Assembly (NCBI GenBank): GCA_013166775.1
Contig: JABLTJ010000007.1
Location: forward strand, 1-64,000
Reading direction: 5' to 3'
Origin: Promethearchaeati archaeon
GTDB taxonomy: Archaea; Asgardarchaeota; Heimdallarchaeia; Heimdallarchaeales; Heimdallarchaeaceae
Length of the DNA stretch: 64,000 nt
The position numbers and the translations under genes were made by a program. Shown piece after piece: positions 42,609 through 53,000 of the stretch. The first letter of the stretch is position 1, and each line of letters starts with the position of its first letter. The notes under the pieces are model-generated. The model searched no databases, was not told where the DNA came from, and saw only the letters and a program-made list of their open reading frames with translations.

Positions 42609-44276
42609 ATGGCTATAAATGAAAATTATGTTAATAAATCTGCAAATTATGTTAATAAGTATACAAATTATGTTACTATAGGAGGGATTCTTTTTATCGT
42701 TAGTGCGATTGTAAATATAATTGACAAAATGCTTAAGGGTTGGTCTTTTTCTCATGTTTCTTTAGGGTACATTATTTTTCTTTTTACTATCTTAGGGCTC
42801 TTTCCAATCGGTTGGGGGATTAAAGAATTAACAGATATTTATTTTGTAGATCATGTAACTAAAGTAGGAAAACAGACATTCAATTGGTTTATGATCTATG
42901 CTGGTGCAGTTGTTCTTGATATTATACTCCTAGGTTGGGCTTTAACAGCTGGCTTTGTAGGGATAGCGATAATTTTTGGTAGGGTAATTGGTTTCTTGAC
43001 ATTAAATAAAACTTTAGTAAAAATCAGAGATTTGTTCAATATTAAAACAGGCAGTGTTTTTTATCTAATATTCGCTTTCTATGGAGTTATAACAACAGTT
43101 TTTGGTGGAATTGCAAATTCAGTAGAAGATGAAGTGTTCCAAAGAGTTTTGTATGTATTTAATGGACCAATAGATTCTCTAATAATGATATTAGTAGGAG
43201 TAAAATTGATTCTAGATGTATTTAGAATTAGGACACTAATTTTTGAAAAAGATATAAAACCTTATTCAACTAAATCTTCATTGTTTGTAAGAAACAGGAG
43301 AAAAACACCAGATGTTCCAACAACAGCAGCCCATGTTCAATCATCTACTCAAATTACAAGATTACGCGAAGAAGTACAAAAACGAGAAGAAATGGTCAAA
43401 AAACAAGAACAGAAAATCCAAGCTAAAAAAACAATTGATGACATTATGGAAAATTATGTACAGTGCCCAAAATGTAATGCTAATACTGATAAGAATATTA
43501 AATACTGTACAAATTGCGGAGAAGTTTTTCCTAAAGATTTTCTGAAAAAGAAAGAATCGAAATCTACAGTTCAAGCACGGGAAACTAAATCAGAATCTCG
43601 CTCTCCAACAGAAGTTAAAAGAATTCTTTCTCCTAGGAAAGAAAAAATATTTCAGCAAATAGCTATGGTAATCTTTCTAACATCTTTTCTAATTTATGCA
43701 TTTATAACTGATAACTTTACTTTGATTGTTTATTCATGGATTATAATAGCTATTTTTGCTACTTATATAATAGTCAACTACATTGCTCTTTTCTTTGCTG
43801 GTCGCGGTTTTGCTATCACAACTGTATTGAGCGATCTAGCTTTCATGTTTGTTGTTCTACCAACCTTTATAGCGATTTTCACATATTTCATTTTCTTGGG
43901 AATAGAACGTGCTGTTCCTATGAGCTTACCTGTGTTCAGAGGATTTTATATCTCGTCAGTTATAGTTTTAGTAATTATAGCTGATTTACTAATTGTTAGA
44001 TATAAACTGAGAAGTACAAATATGAGTTTGAAAGAATATCTCCAGTATCGATTCGATTTCAAAGAGAGAGCTAAAGAACTTAAAAAAGATAAAGAACGAG
44101 TAGAAAAAAAGCGATCCTATTTTGATAATTTGGATAAAGTAGAAGCTCATATGGCAAAACAAAGATCAGAAAGCGTCATGCAATATGAGGATTTCGACTT
44201 TAAACAGAGATTAAAAGATTTGGGAAGCCCATTAGAAGATAGTGAGGATACAACAGATAATTCAAAAACCGAATAA
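42609..44276 (+). CDS. Membrane protein with central coiled coil and zinc ribbon
   Basis: 555 residues; ATG 42609 is preceded by AGTGAT. A short NYVNK repeat opens the protein. About five membrane helices (residues 22-210) are followed by a cytoplasmic insert with a coiled coil (THLREE-type region, KREEMVKKQEQKIQAKK). A zinc ribbon follows (YVQCPKCNANTDKNIKYCTNCGEVF, here C-x2-C-x11-C-x2-C). Then come about four more helices and a long charged C-terminal tail. No transporter motif is present. The ribbon may anchor a cytoplasmic partner; function unknown. Confidence 0.65.
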   Translation: MAINENYVNKSANYVNKYTNYVTIGGILFIVSAIVNIIDKMLKGWSFSHVSLGYIIFLFTILGLFPIGWGIKELTDIYFVDHVTKVGKQTFNWFMIYAGAVVLDIILLGWALTAGFVGIAIIFGRVIGFLTLNKTLVKIRDLFNIKTGSVFYLIFAFYGVITTVFGGIANSVEDEVFQRVLYVFNGPIDSLIMILVGVKLILDVFRIRTLIFEKDIKPYSTKSSLFVRNRRKTPDVPTTAAHVQSSTQITRLREEVQKREEMVKKQEQKIQAKKTIDDIMENYVQCPKCNANTDKNIKYCTNCGEVFPKDFLKKKESKSTVQARETKSESRSPTEVKRILSPRKEKIFQQIAMVIFLTSFLIYAFITDNFTLIVYSWIIIAIFATYIIVNYIALFFAGRGFAITTVLSDLAFMFVVLPTFIAIFTYFIFLGIERAVPMSLPVFRGFYISSVIVLVIIADLLIVRYKLRSTNMSLKEYLQYRFDFKERAKELKKDKERVEKKRSYFDNLDKVEAHMAKQRSESVMQYEDFDFKQRLKDLGSPLEDSEDTTDNSKTE

Positions 44277-44363
44277 GAACCAATTTCTTGTTAAAATAGA
44301 GTTACGGAAACCATAGGAAGAGATATAATCCTTTATTGTTTCTTTGGAATAGAAATGCAATAA

Positions 44364-45308
44364 GTGTTAACCTTGAGTTTCAAATCAGATGTTAGGCGAA
44401 AAATTGAGTATCAATGCAACACATGTGGGAAGTTACGTTTGCTGTTTATTGCTCCAGCTTTACAATCTGATAAAGTAGAACAAACTGGATATATAGAATA
44501 TTGTGATGTTCATATCTGCAAAAATAAAAATCTTAATGCAATAAAATTATGTGTAGATCATAATTACGATGTGAGATCTCAAGTTACAGTAGAAACAAAA
44601 ACAAGTTCTGAAGAACCAGCTTTTACTGAAATTGAAGGACTTAATATTCCTACACCTAAGAAAGCTGAATTAAGAGAACAAGAAATTATTCCAACTAGAG
44701 ATTTTGGTGCTTATAGTTTAAAGCGTATGGTTATTAAGGATAAACTAAGACAAAGTTCCTTCTTGTTAGAGGGTGTAAAAGAAGGAGTGGAAGTTATTGC
44801 AAATTCTCCCCTGAATTTTATAGAAATTGATATTTTTATCTCCGAGGACATTAATACAGAAACAGTGTACGAGTGGTTATTGAGTCTATCAAATATACTA
44901 GAGTCACTTGTTTATTTAGATGAAAGTTTGTTAAGCTATCTTGGAACCTATTTAGATCATATGATCATCAGCCCTCCAAAAGAGAAGGAACTGCTTGAAT
45001 TATCTCTTTTACTCAACTCAACAGTAGCAATCCCTCATTCAACAGATGAACACATAAAAATATTTGAAGAACATGTCAACGAACTTTTCCCTGAATTAAA
45101 TGTAGTGAGCTATAGAATGTATAGAGCAATAATGGAAGCTTGTTTAAAGAATGAACAAAATAGAGTTATTGATATATATGAAGATGTTAAAAAGAAGATT
45201 GTTCAAATCCAAGCTTTCCCTTATTTTATATCAATAATAGGAACTTTAGTTTCATTTGGTTTCATCAATTTAGAAAAACTAGAGTTCTATTCTATTTCAG
45301 AATTTTAA
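44364..45308 (+). CDS. Hypothetical protein with N-terminal zinc-finger-like Cys motifs
   Basis: 314 residues from a GTG start. The N-terminus has YQCNTCGKLR then EYCDVHICKN, a possible CxxC...CxxxxC metal site. The central and C-terminal parts are alpha/beta and helical without known motifs (LNFIEIDIFISEDINTETVY; ELLELSLLLNSTVAIPHS). It sits between the zinc-ribbon membrane protein and the M28 peptidase on the same strand (gaps of 87 and 17 bases), so it may be cotranscribed with the peptidase. Not recognised. Confidence 0.55.
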   Translation: MLTLSFKSDVRRKIEYQCNTCGKLRLLFIAPALQSDKVEQTGYIEYCDVHICKNKNLNAIKLCVDHNYDVRSQVTVETKTSSEEPAFTEIEGLNIPTPKKAELREQEIIPTRDFGAYSLKRMVIKDKLRQSSFLLEGVKEGVEVIANSPLNFIEIDIFISEDINTETVYEWLLSLSNILESLVYLDESLLSYLGTYLDHMIISPPKEKELLELSLLLNSTVAIPHSTDEHIKIFEEHVNELFPELNVVSYRMYRAIMEACLKNEQNRVIDIYEDVKKKIVQIQAFPYFISIIGTLVSFGFINLEKLEFYSISEF

Positions 45309-45325
45309 ACTAAAGGAAGAGATAC

Positions 45326-46612
45326 ATGATGGATTTTAAAGAGGAATTCGATCATATAGCTGCTTTTAGAACAATGAGAGCTTTATGCGAAAGATATAGT
45401 TCAAGAGTATCTGGTTCAACTCAAGAATTGGAAGCTATGCGATATCTTGTTCAACAATTTAGAAAAAAAGTAGGTTTTTATCCTGTTGTGGATCAATATC
45501 CAGTTAAATACTATAAAGGTCATTATGCTAGTATTCAGATTCTTCCTGATGGTGATATCATTGAAGGAAGACCACAATGGATGACAATTAACTCTCCAAG
45601 TACTGGAGTAGAAGATGAATTACAAGTTGTATATCTTGATGGAGAGAATATTGTTGCTTCTGATAATTTTACACATAAAATTGTTATTATTAAATCATCA
45701 AAAGATTATCTAACCCCAGATATATTTATTCAAATAAAAGAGATTTACAAGCAAAAACCAAGCGGTGTAATAATCTTAAGTTCTTATCATCCTGAAGTAA
45801 TAAGATCTGATATTATTTTCAAAGATTACTCAATATTTTCTGAAATTCCAACTATAATTCTTCCAGAAGCAAAGTTCCCAATAGAAAATATTGAAGGAAA
45901 GAAAGGTAAACTACTTATTTTCGGTGAGATCGATAGAGGGAACTTGTTTAATATTTCTCTCATAATTCCAGGTTCAAAAAAAGAATTCATCCTTGTATAT
46001 GCTAATCATGACACTGTAGAAAATACACAGGGAGCTAGAGAAAATGCAGCAGGTGTTGCAATTCTACTAGAAGTAGCTAAGAAAATTTCAAGGTATAAAC
46101 TAAAATATTCATACAGATTTATAACTTTAGGAGGAAAAGAAATGGGTCTAGAGGGGATGAGGAAAATTCTAGATGATTATGATACCTCAAACGTTATTCT
46201 AGGTATAAATATTGACAGCATTGACTCTAATCCAAATAAGATTGTACTATCAGTTTCTGGAGATGAGTATCTCATGGAAATCGTAGAGACAATCAATGAA
46301 TCAAATGATTTTCCCATCGAAACTGAAAAAGGAATACCATTAGGTAAAGATAACTTAGTTATGACTGAAAAAGATATTCCTTCAATTACAATTATGTTAA
46401 AGGATAATGAATCTAAAAATATCTTTCGAACAGAACTTGATTCAATCGATGAGTATGATCCAGAATCATTGAAAAAAGTTGGGGATTATCTCTTAAAATT
46501 CATTAGTAAAATGGAACAAATGAAGGAGGTTGAATTTACTAAAAATATCCCAAGAGATCTTAAAGTTGAAGCAGTAAAATATTTTGAAATTCTACGACTT
46601 TATCAAGAGTAA
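45326..46612 (+). CDS. M28-family metallopeptidase homologue with altered metal ligands
   Basis: 428 residues. An apical PA-like insert (about 80-215) precedes the peptidase core. The core is recognisable by LVYANHDTVENTQGARENAAGVAILLEVAKKI, then ITLGGKEMGLEGMRKIL and NIDSIDSN. In active M28 enzymes the two zinc ions are held by His, Asp (in the DNASG segment), Glu-Glu, Asp and a late His. Here the bridging Asp is Glu (ENAAG) and the late His position reads GKDNLVM. No signal peptide, so cytosolic. It may be an aminopeptidase with unusual metal chemistry or an inactive homologue. Confidence 0.7.
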   Translation: MMDFKEEFDHIAAFRTMRALCERYSSRVSGSTQELEAMRYLVQQFRKKVGFYPVVDQYPVKYYKGHYASIQILPDGDIIEGRPQWMTINSPSTGVEDELQVVYLDGENIVASDNFTHKIVIIKSSKDYLTPDIFIQIKEIYKQKPSGVIILSSYHPEVIRSDIIFKDYSIFSEIPTIILPEAKFPIENIEGKKGKLLIFGEIDRGNLFNISLIIPGSKKEFILVYANHDTVENTQGARENAAGVAILLEVAKKISRYKLKYSYRFITLGGKEMGLEGMRKILDDYDTSNVILGINIDSIDSNPNKIVLSVSGDEYLMEIVETINESNDFPIETEKGIPLGKDNLVMTEKDIPSITIMLKDNESKNIFRTELDSIDEYDPESLKKVGDYLLKFISKMEQMKEVEFTKNIPRDLKVEAVKYFEILRLYQE

Positions 46613-46751
46613 AAACATATTCTTAGAATCAAATTAGATGATTTTTGTCGCAAATACTCGAAAGAATCACTAATTTTCTAGAATTCATTTAAAAAGGAGC
46701 TAATAAAGCTTAAAAATGTGAAAAAAAATATCAAAATGACTAGTGTTTTTC

Positions 46752-47057
46752 ATGACTGAAAAAGAAGAACAGAGCATGTGGAAAGTACTTCAAGAAATGT
46801 CTAGAAAGGAAAAAGAAGAAGCAGAAAAATTATACGATATAATCAAAATTTTAATGGTCGAATATAACGGTAAAATTCCAATCAAAACAGTTCTCTCTAG
46901 ATTAGGTTTTAATTCAATTGATGAAATGATAGATTGGGAATTAACATGGTTACCACGAAGGGAACTTAATATTAAAATGGAGTATAATGAAGAGAATATA
47001 AAAATCAAAAAAAATGCTTTTGATGATGATGATTTAAGTGTTTATGATTTCTTCTAA
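46752..47057 (+). CDS. Small charged hypothetical protein
   Basis: 101 residues from ATG 46752 (an in-frame GTG at 46743 would add three). The N-terminal half is a long charged helix (MWKVLQEMSRKEKEEAEKLY). The middle, GKIPIKTVLSRLGFNSIDEM, could be a small helix-turn-helix. The C-terminus is acidic (FDDDDLSVYDFF). It converges on the aminotransferase gene. No family recognised. Confidence 0.5.
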   Translation: MTEKEEQSMWKVLQEMSRKEKEEAEKLYDIIKILMVEYNGKIPIKTVLSRLGFNSIDEMIDWELTWLPRRELNIKMEYNEENIKIKKNAFDDDDLSVYDFF

Positions 47058-47070
47058 CATCATTTAATTA

Positions 47071-48186
47071 TTATTCAATAATTTCCTCTAAGCCTTCTTG
47101 AAATAGTTTTAATCCTTCTATAAGATATTCTTTTTCAGAACCTATCCCAATTCGGAGATAACCATCCATACCAAAACAATCTCCTGCAATAATAAGTAAA
47201 CTTTTTTCGTCTCTGAGTTTGGTTGTAAGTTTGGTTGAGTTCATATCAAAATGATATTTTAGGAAAGCAATAGCAGCTGCTTGGGGGGGAATGAAACTAA
47301 ATAATGATTTTAGACTATCCAACCACTCTGTTAAAACAACTAAATTTTCTTTAAGCATTTTTCTGTTTCTATCCAAAATCTGTAATCTGAGATCAGAAGA
47401 TAGAACCCAGTATGCAATTTGTTGATCCAGAGCACCTGTTGCAATTGTAGTATAATCTTTGTAAGACCAAGCTTTCTCAGCTACTTCTTCTGTTGAAACC
47501 AACCACCCCATACGTAATCCTGGAAGACTGTAAGCTTTTGATAATCCACCAACAGCAATTACTTTGTCATATAAACCATAAAAGGAAGGAGTTTCTATAC
47601 CACTAATTTCCGCACCACGGTAGACTTCATCAGAAAGAATCCAAGAATTAGCTTCATTTGCGATACCAATAATCTCTTCCATTGCTTTCTTAGTAAGTAT
47701 GGATCCAGTAGGATTGTTTGGATTGCAAACTGCTATCATTTTTGTTTTATCAGAAACTAGACTCTTAAGTTCATCAAGATCAGGTTGCCAGTTTAACTCC
47801 TCTTTGAGATGAAAAGGTTTGACATTAACTTCAAAGGATCGAGCTATTCCCCAAATTTGCATGTAATTTGGAAGCATTAATAAGAGTTCATCTCCTGGTT
47901 CCAAAATACTCCAAATAGAAAGAAAATTGGATTCAGCTGAACCATTAGTAACTGAAACATTATCTAGGTTAGCTCCAGGATAAAGTTCGCTTATAGCTGT
48001 TCTCAATTCAATAGAACCGTTAGTTTGACCATAACCTATTCGAACATCTCTGAGCTGTTCAATTTGCTTTTCATTCAGTAGTTCGTTCAAGGTATATGGA
48101 TGAAAACCACTTTCTGTTAAATTGTAATCGACTATATTTTCCCATAAGGATTGACGTCTTTCTAGCTCAAAAATCTCAATTTTCAT
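47071..48186 (-). CDS. Class I/II PLP aminotransferase
   Basis: 371 residues of the fold-I aspartate aminotransferase group. Motifs: SVTNGSAESNFL, the Asn in CNPNNPTGSIL, the Asp in SDEVYRGAE, the PLP Lys in GGLSKAYSLPGLRMGW and a late Arg in YLRIGIGSE. It probably transfers an amino group from an amino acid to a 2-oxoacid; the donor is not predictable. It follows two flavodoxin-like genes on the same strand by 51 bases, suggesting one operon of three. Confidence 0.85.
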   Translation of the reverse strand: MKIEIFELERRQSLWENIVDYNLTESGFHPYTLNELLNEKQIEQLRDVRIGYGQTNGSIELRTAISELYPGANLDNVSVTNGSAESNFLSIWSILEPGDELLLMLPNYMQIWGIARSFEVNVKPFHLKEELNWQPDLDELKSLVSDKTKMIAVCNPNNPTGSILTKKAMEEIIGIANEANSWILSDEVYRGAEISGIETPSFYGLYDKVIAVGGLSKAYSLPGLRMGWLVSTEEVAEKAWSYKDYTTIATGALDQQIAYWVLSSDLRLQILDRNRKMLKENLVVLTEWLDSLKSLFSFIPPQAAAIAFLKYHFDMNSTKLTTKLRDEKSLLIIAGDCFGMDGYLRIGIGSEKEYLIEGLKLFQEGLEEIIE

Positions 48187-48237
48187 GATATCAGAATTGA
48201 TAGAAATTAAAGGTATATAAATTATTACGAGGATAAA

Positions 48238-48924
48238 TCATTGAGAGTAAGGTTTTGCATCCATTTGAGCTCCTTTCTTTTCTACCATTCTTTTCCAACC
48301 TATATTATTCATCCAAGTTACTATTCTTTTCATAATTCTGGTATACCAAAAATCAGGAAGTATTTTCAGTTCTATATCTTGATAGTTTTCATTAGATAGT
48401 AAAGCATCGGAGATTTGATTTAGAGCTTCAAGTAAGAGATTAGCTACCTTACCAAGTTCATCTAATTTCTTACCACTATCTTTTTGCATATTGTGGAACA
48501 TTTGTCCTCCACCAATTGCTAAGCTTCCAAACCAATCGAGACCAACAGTCTCAGCAAATTTACGATAAATGGGTATAGCTACAGCAGTAATTTGATTAGG
48601 TTCAGGGAAACCACAGTTCATTATTGGAATGAATTTCTTTCCTTCAAGTTGCATCTTTTTCTCAAAAATTATCTCCATAGTTTTGATAACTATATATGGT
48701 TGACAGTCATCAAATAGTGGAGCAGTAAGAATTATTATATCAGCTAAATCAATTGCCTTAACCATTTCTGAGATTTTATCTTCACTCGAAAGCTGATTCC
48801 TGATTATAAGTGAACTAGTTTCAAAACCATTTGGACGAATAGTATCAAGAATATAGTTACCTACATTAGTGGATGTACTTATTCTTCCTCTGGGACTTCC
48901 AACTAACAAGAGTACTTTCGTCAT
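48238..48924 (-). CDS. Flavodoxin-fold NAD(P)H-dependent FMN reductase-like protein
   Basis: 228 residues. The N-terminus KVLLLVGSPRGRISTSTNVGNYIL has the GSPRxxSxT phosphate-binding loop of the flavodoxin_2/FMN-reductase family. IILTAPLFDDCQPYIV is the flavin-stacking loop region. The C-terminal 60 residues are an extension (WYTRIMKRIVTWMNNIG) of unclear role. Its start overlaps the stop of the preceding flavoprotein gene by four bases, so the two are probably translated together and may form a heterodimer. Confidence 0.75.
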   Translation of the reverse strand: MTKVLLLVGSPRGRISTSTNVGNYILDTIRPNGFETSSLIIRNQLSSEDKISEMVKAIDLADIIILTAPLFDDCQPYIVIKTMEIIFEKKMQLEGKKFIPIMNCGFPEPNQITAVAIPIYRKFAETVGLDWFGSLAIGGGQMFHNMQKDSGKKLDELGKVANLLLEALNQISDALLSNENYQDIELKILPDFWYTRIMKRIVTWMNNIGWKRMVEKKGAQMDAKPYSQ

Positions 48925-49502
48925 TTTTTCAACTCCATATCATTAATGATTTGCTTCAATTTTGCTCTCAGAGAATCTAAATTTTTCACATCTCTAATGA
49001 TTTCAGATTTGTATTTGGGCGGATAAAAATTCTTGCTATGTCTGTCTATCAGTAATCCAAACAATGCTTCTTCTCCAGAATCTTCTTTCTCTGTAAAAGC
49101 GATTGCAATAAGGGAAGGATAACGTTCATATCTCTTACGATGATGAGACTCGCCTTTGATCAGATTTACACCTGGCAGAAGAAGTCCTAATAACCGTTCT
49201 ATAATTTTCTTCAATTCTGATGAATAACCTCCAAAAGTTAGAGGGGTAAGGAAAACTAATAATTCACTTTGGATTACTTTTTCAGCAATTTCATTCGCGA
49301 TGTCTCCTTTTACACCAGTACAAATACCTGGTGTTGTATCCCAGCATTTGAAGCAACCAATACAGCTCTTAATATCAGTTTGGTGTAGAAGATAAGTTTC
49401 TGGAACTAAACCAATATTCTTCAGCTCTTCTTCCATTATCTTTTGGAGGGGTATCAGATCTTTTTGATTACTTAAACTACCATTAAAAATTACAGCACTC
49501 AT
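48921..49502 (-). CDS. Iron-sulfur-flavoprotein-like NAD(P)H oxidoreductase
   Basis: 193 residues. The flavodoxin-type start SAVIFNGSLSNQKDLIPL is less canonical than in its partner. The Cys cluster CIGCFKCWDTTPGIC (about 47-61) is the compact [4Fe-4S] motif of archaeal iron-sulfur flavoproteins. LTPLTFGGYSSELKKIIER is the flavin-binding loop. First gene of a three-gene operon with the FMN reductase-like protein and an aminotransferase. Likely a two-electron/one-electron switch in anaerobic redox or oxidative-stress defence; partner unknown. Confidence 0.75.
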   Translation of the reverse strand: MSAVIFNGSLSNQKDLIPLQKIMEEELKNIGLVPETYLLHQTDIKSCIGCFKCWDTTPGICTGVKGDIANEIAEKVIQSELLVFLTPLTFGGYSSELKKIIERLLGLLLPGVNLIKGESHHRKRYERYPSLIAIAFTEKEDSGEEALFGLLIDRHSKNFYPPKYKSEIIRDVKNLDSLRAKLKQIINDMELKK

Positions 49503-49602
49503 TGGAAATATTCCCAGTTATGTTTTTTTTCAAAGATTTTTCCTCGTTTTTAAACCTTTTGAGAGAAATTCTTTTTAGTAATAAGGATATAACGTCTTTT
49601 TA

Positions 49603-49795
49603 TTGAAAAAAAAGCGCAAGATAACAATAATCTTTGTTTTGGTATTGATTATGCTTGCATTTTCTCTTAATTTATCTAAAGCTAAACACTTGGGAACTGA
49701 TACCTGAAGATACTTCTTTCTCAATGATTAGTTTCTTGATCTCACTGAATCTTGTAGTTATTGCTATTCTACTGAGAAGAAAAATAAAGAAATAG
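49603..49795 (+). pseudogene. Remnant of an exported anchored protein: signal peptide joined to a C-terminal anchor
   Basis: A TTG-started frame encodes a signal-type sequence (LKKKRKITIIFVLVLIMLAF) and stops at TGA 49705-49707. The +1 frame continues at once as PEDTSFSMISFLISLNLVVI and a basic end LLRRKIKK up to TAG 49793-49795. A signal peptide followed directly by a C-terminal membrane anchor, with the body missing, is what an internal deletion of a large surface protein would leave. The surrounding gap 49503-50028 otherwise shows only the AT-rich promoter region of the subtilase. Confidence 0.45.
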
Positions 49796-50028
49796 GAGAA
49801 CAATAATTAAATTATATGAAAAGAAGAAAGGAGCGTATTTTTTTTTATCGTTAGTAATCCTAACTTTGCACTTTTCTTTAACTATTTTTTTACGATTTTT
49901 TCTTAAAAACTTTTGATTGAAATTTCATGCATAATACTTAAATAGATATAAAAGGACTTCAAGATTTGATACTTTAGTACTGACACAGGGGGTTTTGGTT
50001 TCAATTCAACAGTGAATAATTTAAAAAA

Positions 50029-53000
50029 GTGAAAGTAAAAATGAAAAATAAACTAACAAAAAAAATTTATTTTATTTGCTTAGTTTCTTTACTTTTGATT
50101 TCATCTACAGGAACTGTTTTCTGTACAACAACTACTTCATCATATGACTTTACAAACATTACAAAACCAAATTCTCAGACTGAAAATTTTTTAGAAGATT
50201 TTCAATTAACTGATAAACCTTCAAGTGCTATAAATGATTATAATTCACCTTGGACTAACGATTCAACTGGTTTTGAACATTCTGATATAGAAAATAATCC
50301 TAACACTAGACCTAATCCTTTCAATAATCCATTCTTCGAGGATGAAGATGAGATTATAGCATTTGGTAGCTTGTCTGATGAATATCTCTTTTCAGGTTTT
50401 AATCCTGAAGCTCTTGTAAAGAAGATTAGTGGTAATAAAATAGAATTTATTATAGCTTTGCAGCAAGATACCGATCCTTCTATACTTTACGAATACCTTT
50501 CAAGTTTCAATATTGATATATCTGAATATCTACCAGGGATCAATGTATTGCTAGCAAATGTTCCTGTCAATCTTGCCTTTAATCCTACTTCAAACCTCAT
50601 AAATGATATCACAAACAAACCTTTTGTGAAATATGTAGAACCAAACTATTACTGTACTTCAGCATATATTCCAAATGATCCTAGTTGGGATCTGCAATGG
50701 GGTTCTCAATTGATTGGAATGGAATCTGCATGGGACTTCCAATTAGGTTCAACAGATGTTAAAGTTGCTATTATTGATTCAGGTATAGATTATACTCACC
50801 CAGATTTAGTTGCTAACTATTTACCAATCGGTTATGATTGGATAAATGATGATTCCGATCCGATGGATGATCATGGTCATGGTACTCACTGTGCAGGTGT
50901 AGTCGCTGCCTCTATTGGCAATGCATTAGGTATAGCAGGTATTGCAAATGTTTCCTTCTTTGCTGAGAAGTTTCTTGGTTCCGATAATTACGGTTCATAT
51001 GTGGATGCAGCCAATGCAATCATACATGCAACTGATATGGGAGCTGATATTTTAAGCAACAGTTGGGGAGGTTACGGATATTCTGATGTACTTGCTGATG
51101 CTGTAGAATACGCTTTGAGTAACGATGTGATTTTCACTGCTGCTGCAATGAATGATGCAACTAGTATAGCACCATATCCTGCTTCTCTTCCAGGAGTAAT
51201 TGCTGTTAGTGCAACTAATCCCTCTGACACTTTAGCTTCTTTCTCTAACTATGGAGATTGGATCGATATTGCCGCTCCAGGAGTTGGCATTTATTCCACT
51301 TATCCAGGAAATAGCTATGTCTCTTGGGATGGCACATCAATGGCTACCCCTCATGTTTCAGGATTAGCAGCTCTTTTACTATCTCAATATCCTAGCTACA
51401 CTTCAGATCAAATCGAGCAATTAATAATGAACACTGCTGTTGATTTGGGAGATCCTGGTTTTGATATCTCTTTTGGCTGGGGACGAATAGATGCTAGTAC
51501 AGCTATATTTGGATTTCAAGATCATGACTTGAGAGCGATTCTACATGCTTCTTCAATAGTGCCCGTAGATTTACCAACACTGATTATAGGTCAGTGTCAG
51601 AATCTAGGACTAGAAACAGAATACGATGTACCTATAAACTTGTTCTTAGACGGAATTCTTGTAAATTCTACGATAATTCCTGTAATAAACAGTAGAGAAA
51701 TCTTTGAAATTACTCATGAATTCTATCCCTCCGAAGAAAAAGTATACTCTGCATCTATTGAAATCGATGTAGTTCCAGGTGAAATAAACATCGCAAATAA
51801 TATCATGGAAAAAGGAATCAATGCAGTGCATAAGCAGATTACTCCCGAAATTGGAGATAAGATGGGCTATAATGGATTCGGTTACGAATATTCTGATATA
51901 TCACCTTTCTATCTTAATTTCGAAATTGTTGGTATTCTTTCAGATACGGAATATGAAATTCTGATGACATATTTTGACTATGAATCAAAAAGTGAATATT
52001 CAGATTACTATATTTTAAATCCATATACAAGAGAATTTGTTGGAAATTGGGACGCTTTTCCATATTGGATAAATGCTACTAAATTATCTATTGGATCATA
52101 TGTAGATATCTTCACTTATGGAGGACAAGAAGGACAAGTAATAGATGAAACTATCGTCGATTATTACGGTACTCCAATTAATGCTTGGGTAGTTCAATGG
52201 ATTTACGATGATTTCTATGATACTCTAATCTACAGTAAAGGAGATGGTATCCTACTGGATGTAACTATTCCTGATTACGGATCATATTTTAATATAGTTT
52301 ATACTAATATCGAATTTGCTACATGGAATGTTCATAACTTAAAAGGTGTTATTGCACCAGTAACTGCAATATTAAACACTCCAACAACAGTTGAGGTTCT
52401 CCTACATAATACTGGAAATTTTGATGAATACTTAAATGCAACATTGAACATAAATGGCTTAACATATGAAGTGGAGAATTACTATCTCATACCTGATGGA
52501 TATGTCTATCTTTATTTTGACTGGACACCGATGGTAGAAGGAGATTATACAATCACTTTGGAAGTTGATCCAACTTATGATGAATATTATCTAGATGATA
52601 ACTTCGATGAAATGATAGTGGAAATAGTTGACATCTCAGATCTTGGTTTTATCAGTGTCTATGTTTACGATGACAATACGATGTTACCACTAGATTCAGC
52701 AGAAGTCTATGTTTTCGATTCAGATTGGGAAATGGTAGACTATGGATTTACAGATATTGATGGTTTCTACAATGTTACAGGATTGTATGTAGATGAATAC
52801 TATATAGAAATCTATAGAGAAGGTTACAGTTATGCTGCTCAATATGTACAAATAGATTACATCGGTGAAGGAGAATATGTCTACTTCTATCTAATAGGAT
52901 ATAGTGTAGGATATAGCTATATTGAAGTCTATGTCTATAACAGTCTTACTTACGAACCAATGGTGGATGTTTATCTAGATCTATACGAATTTGGAGATTG

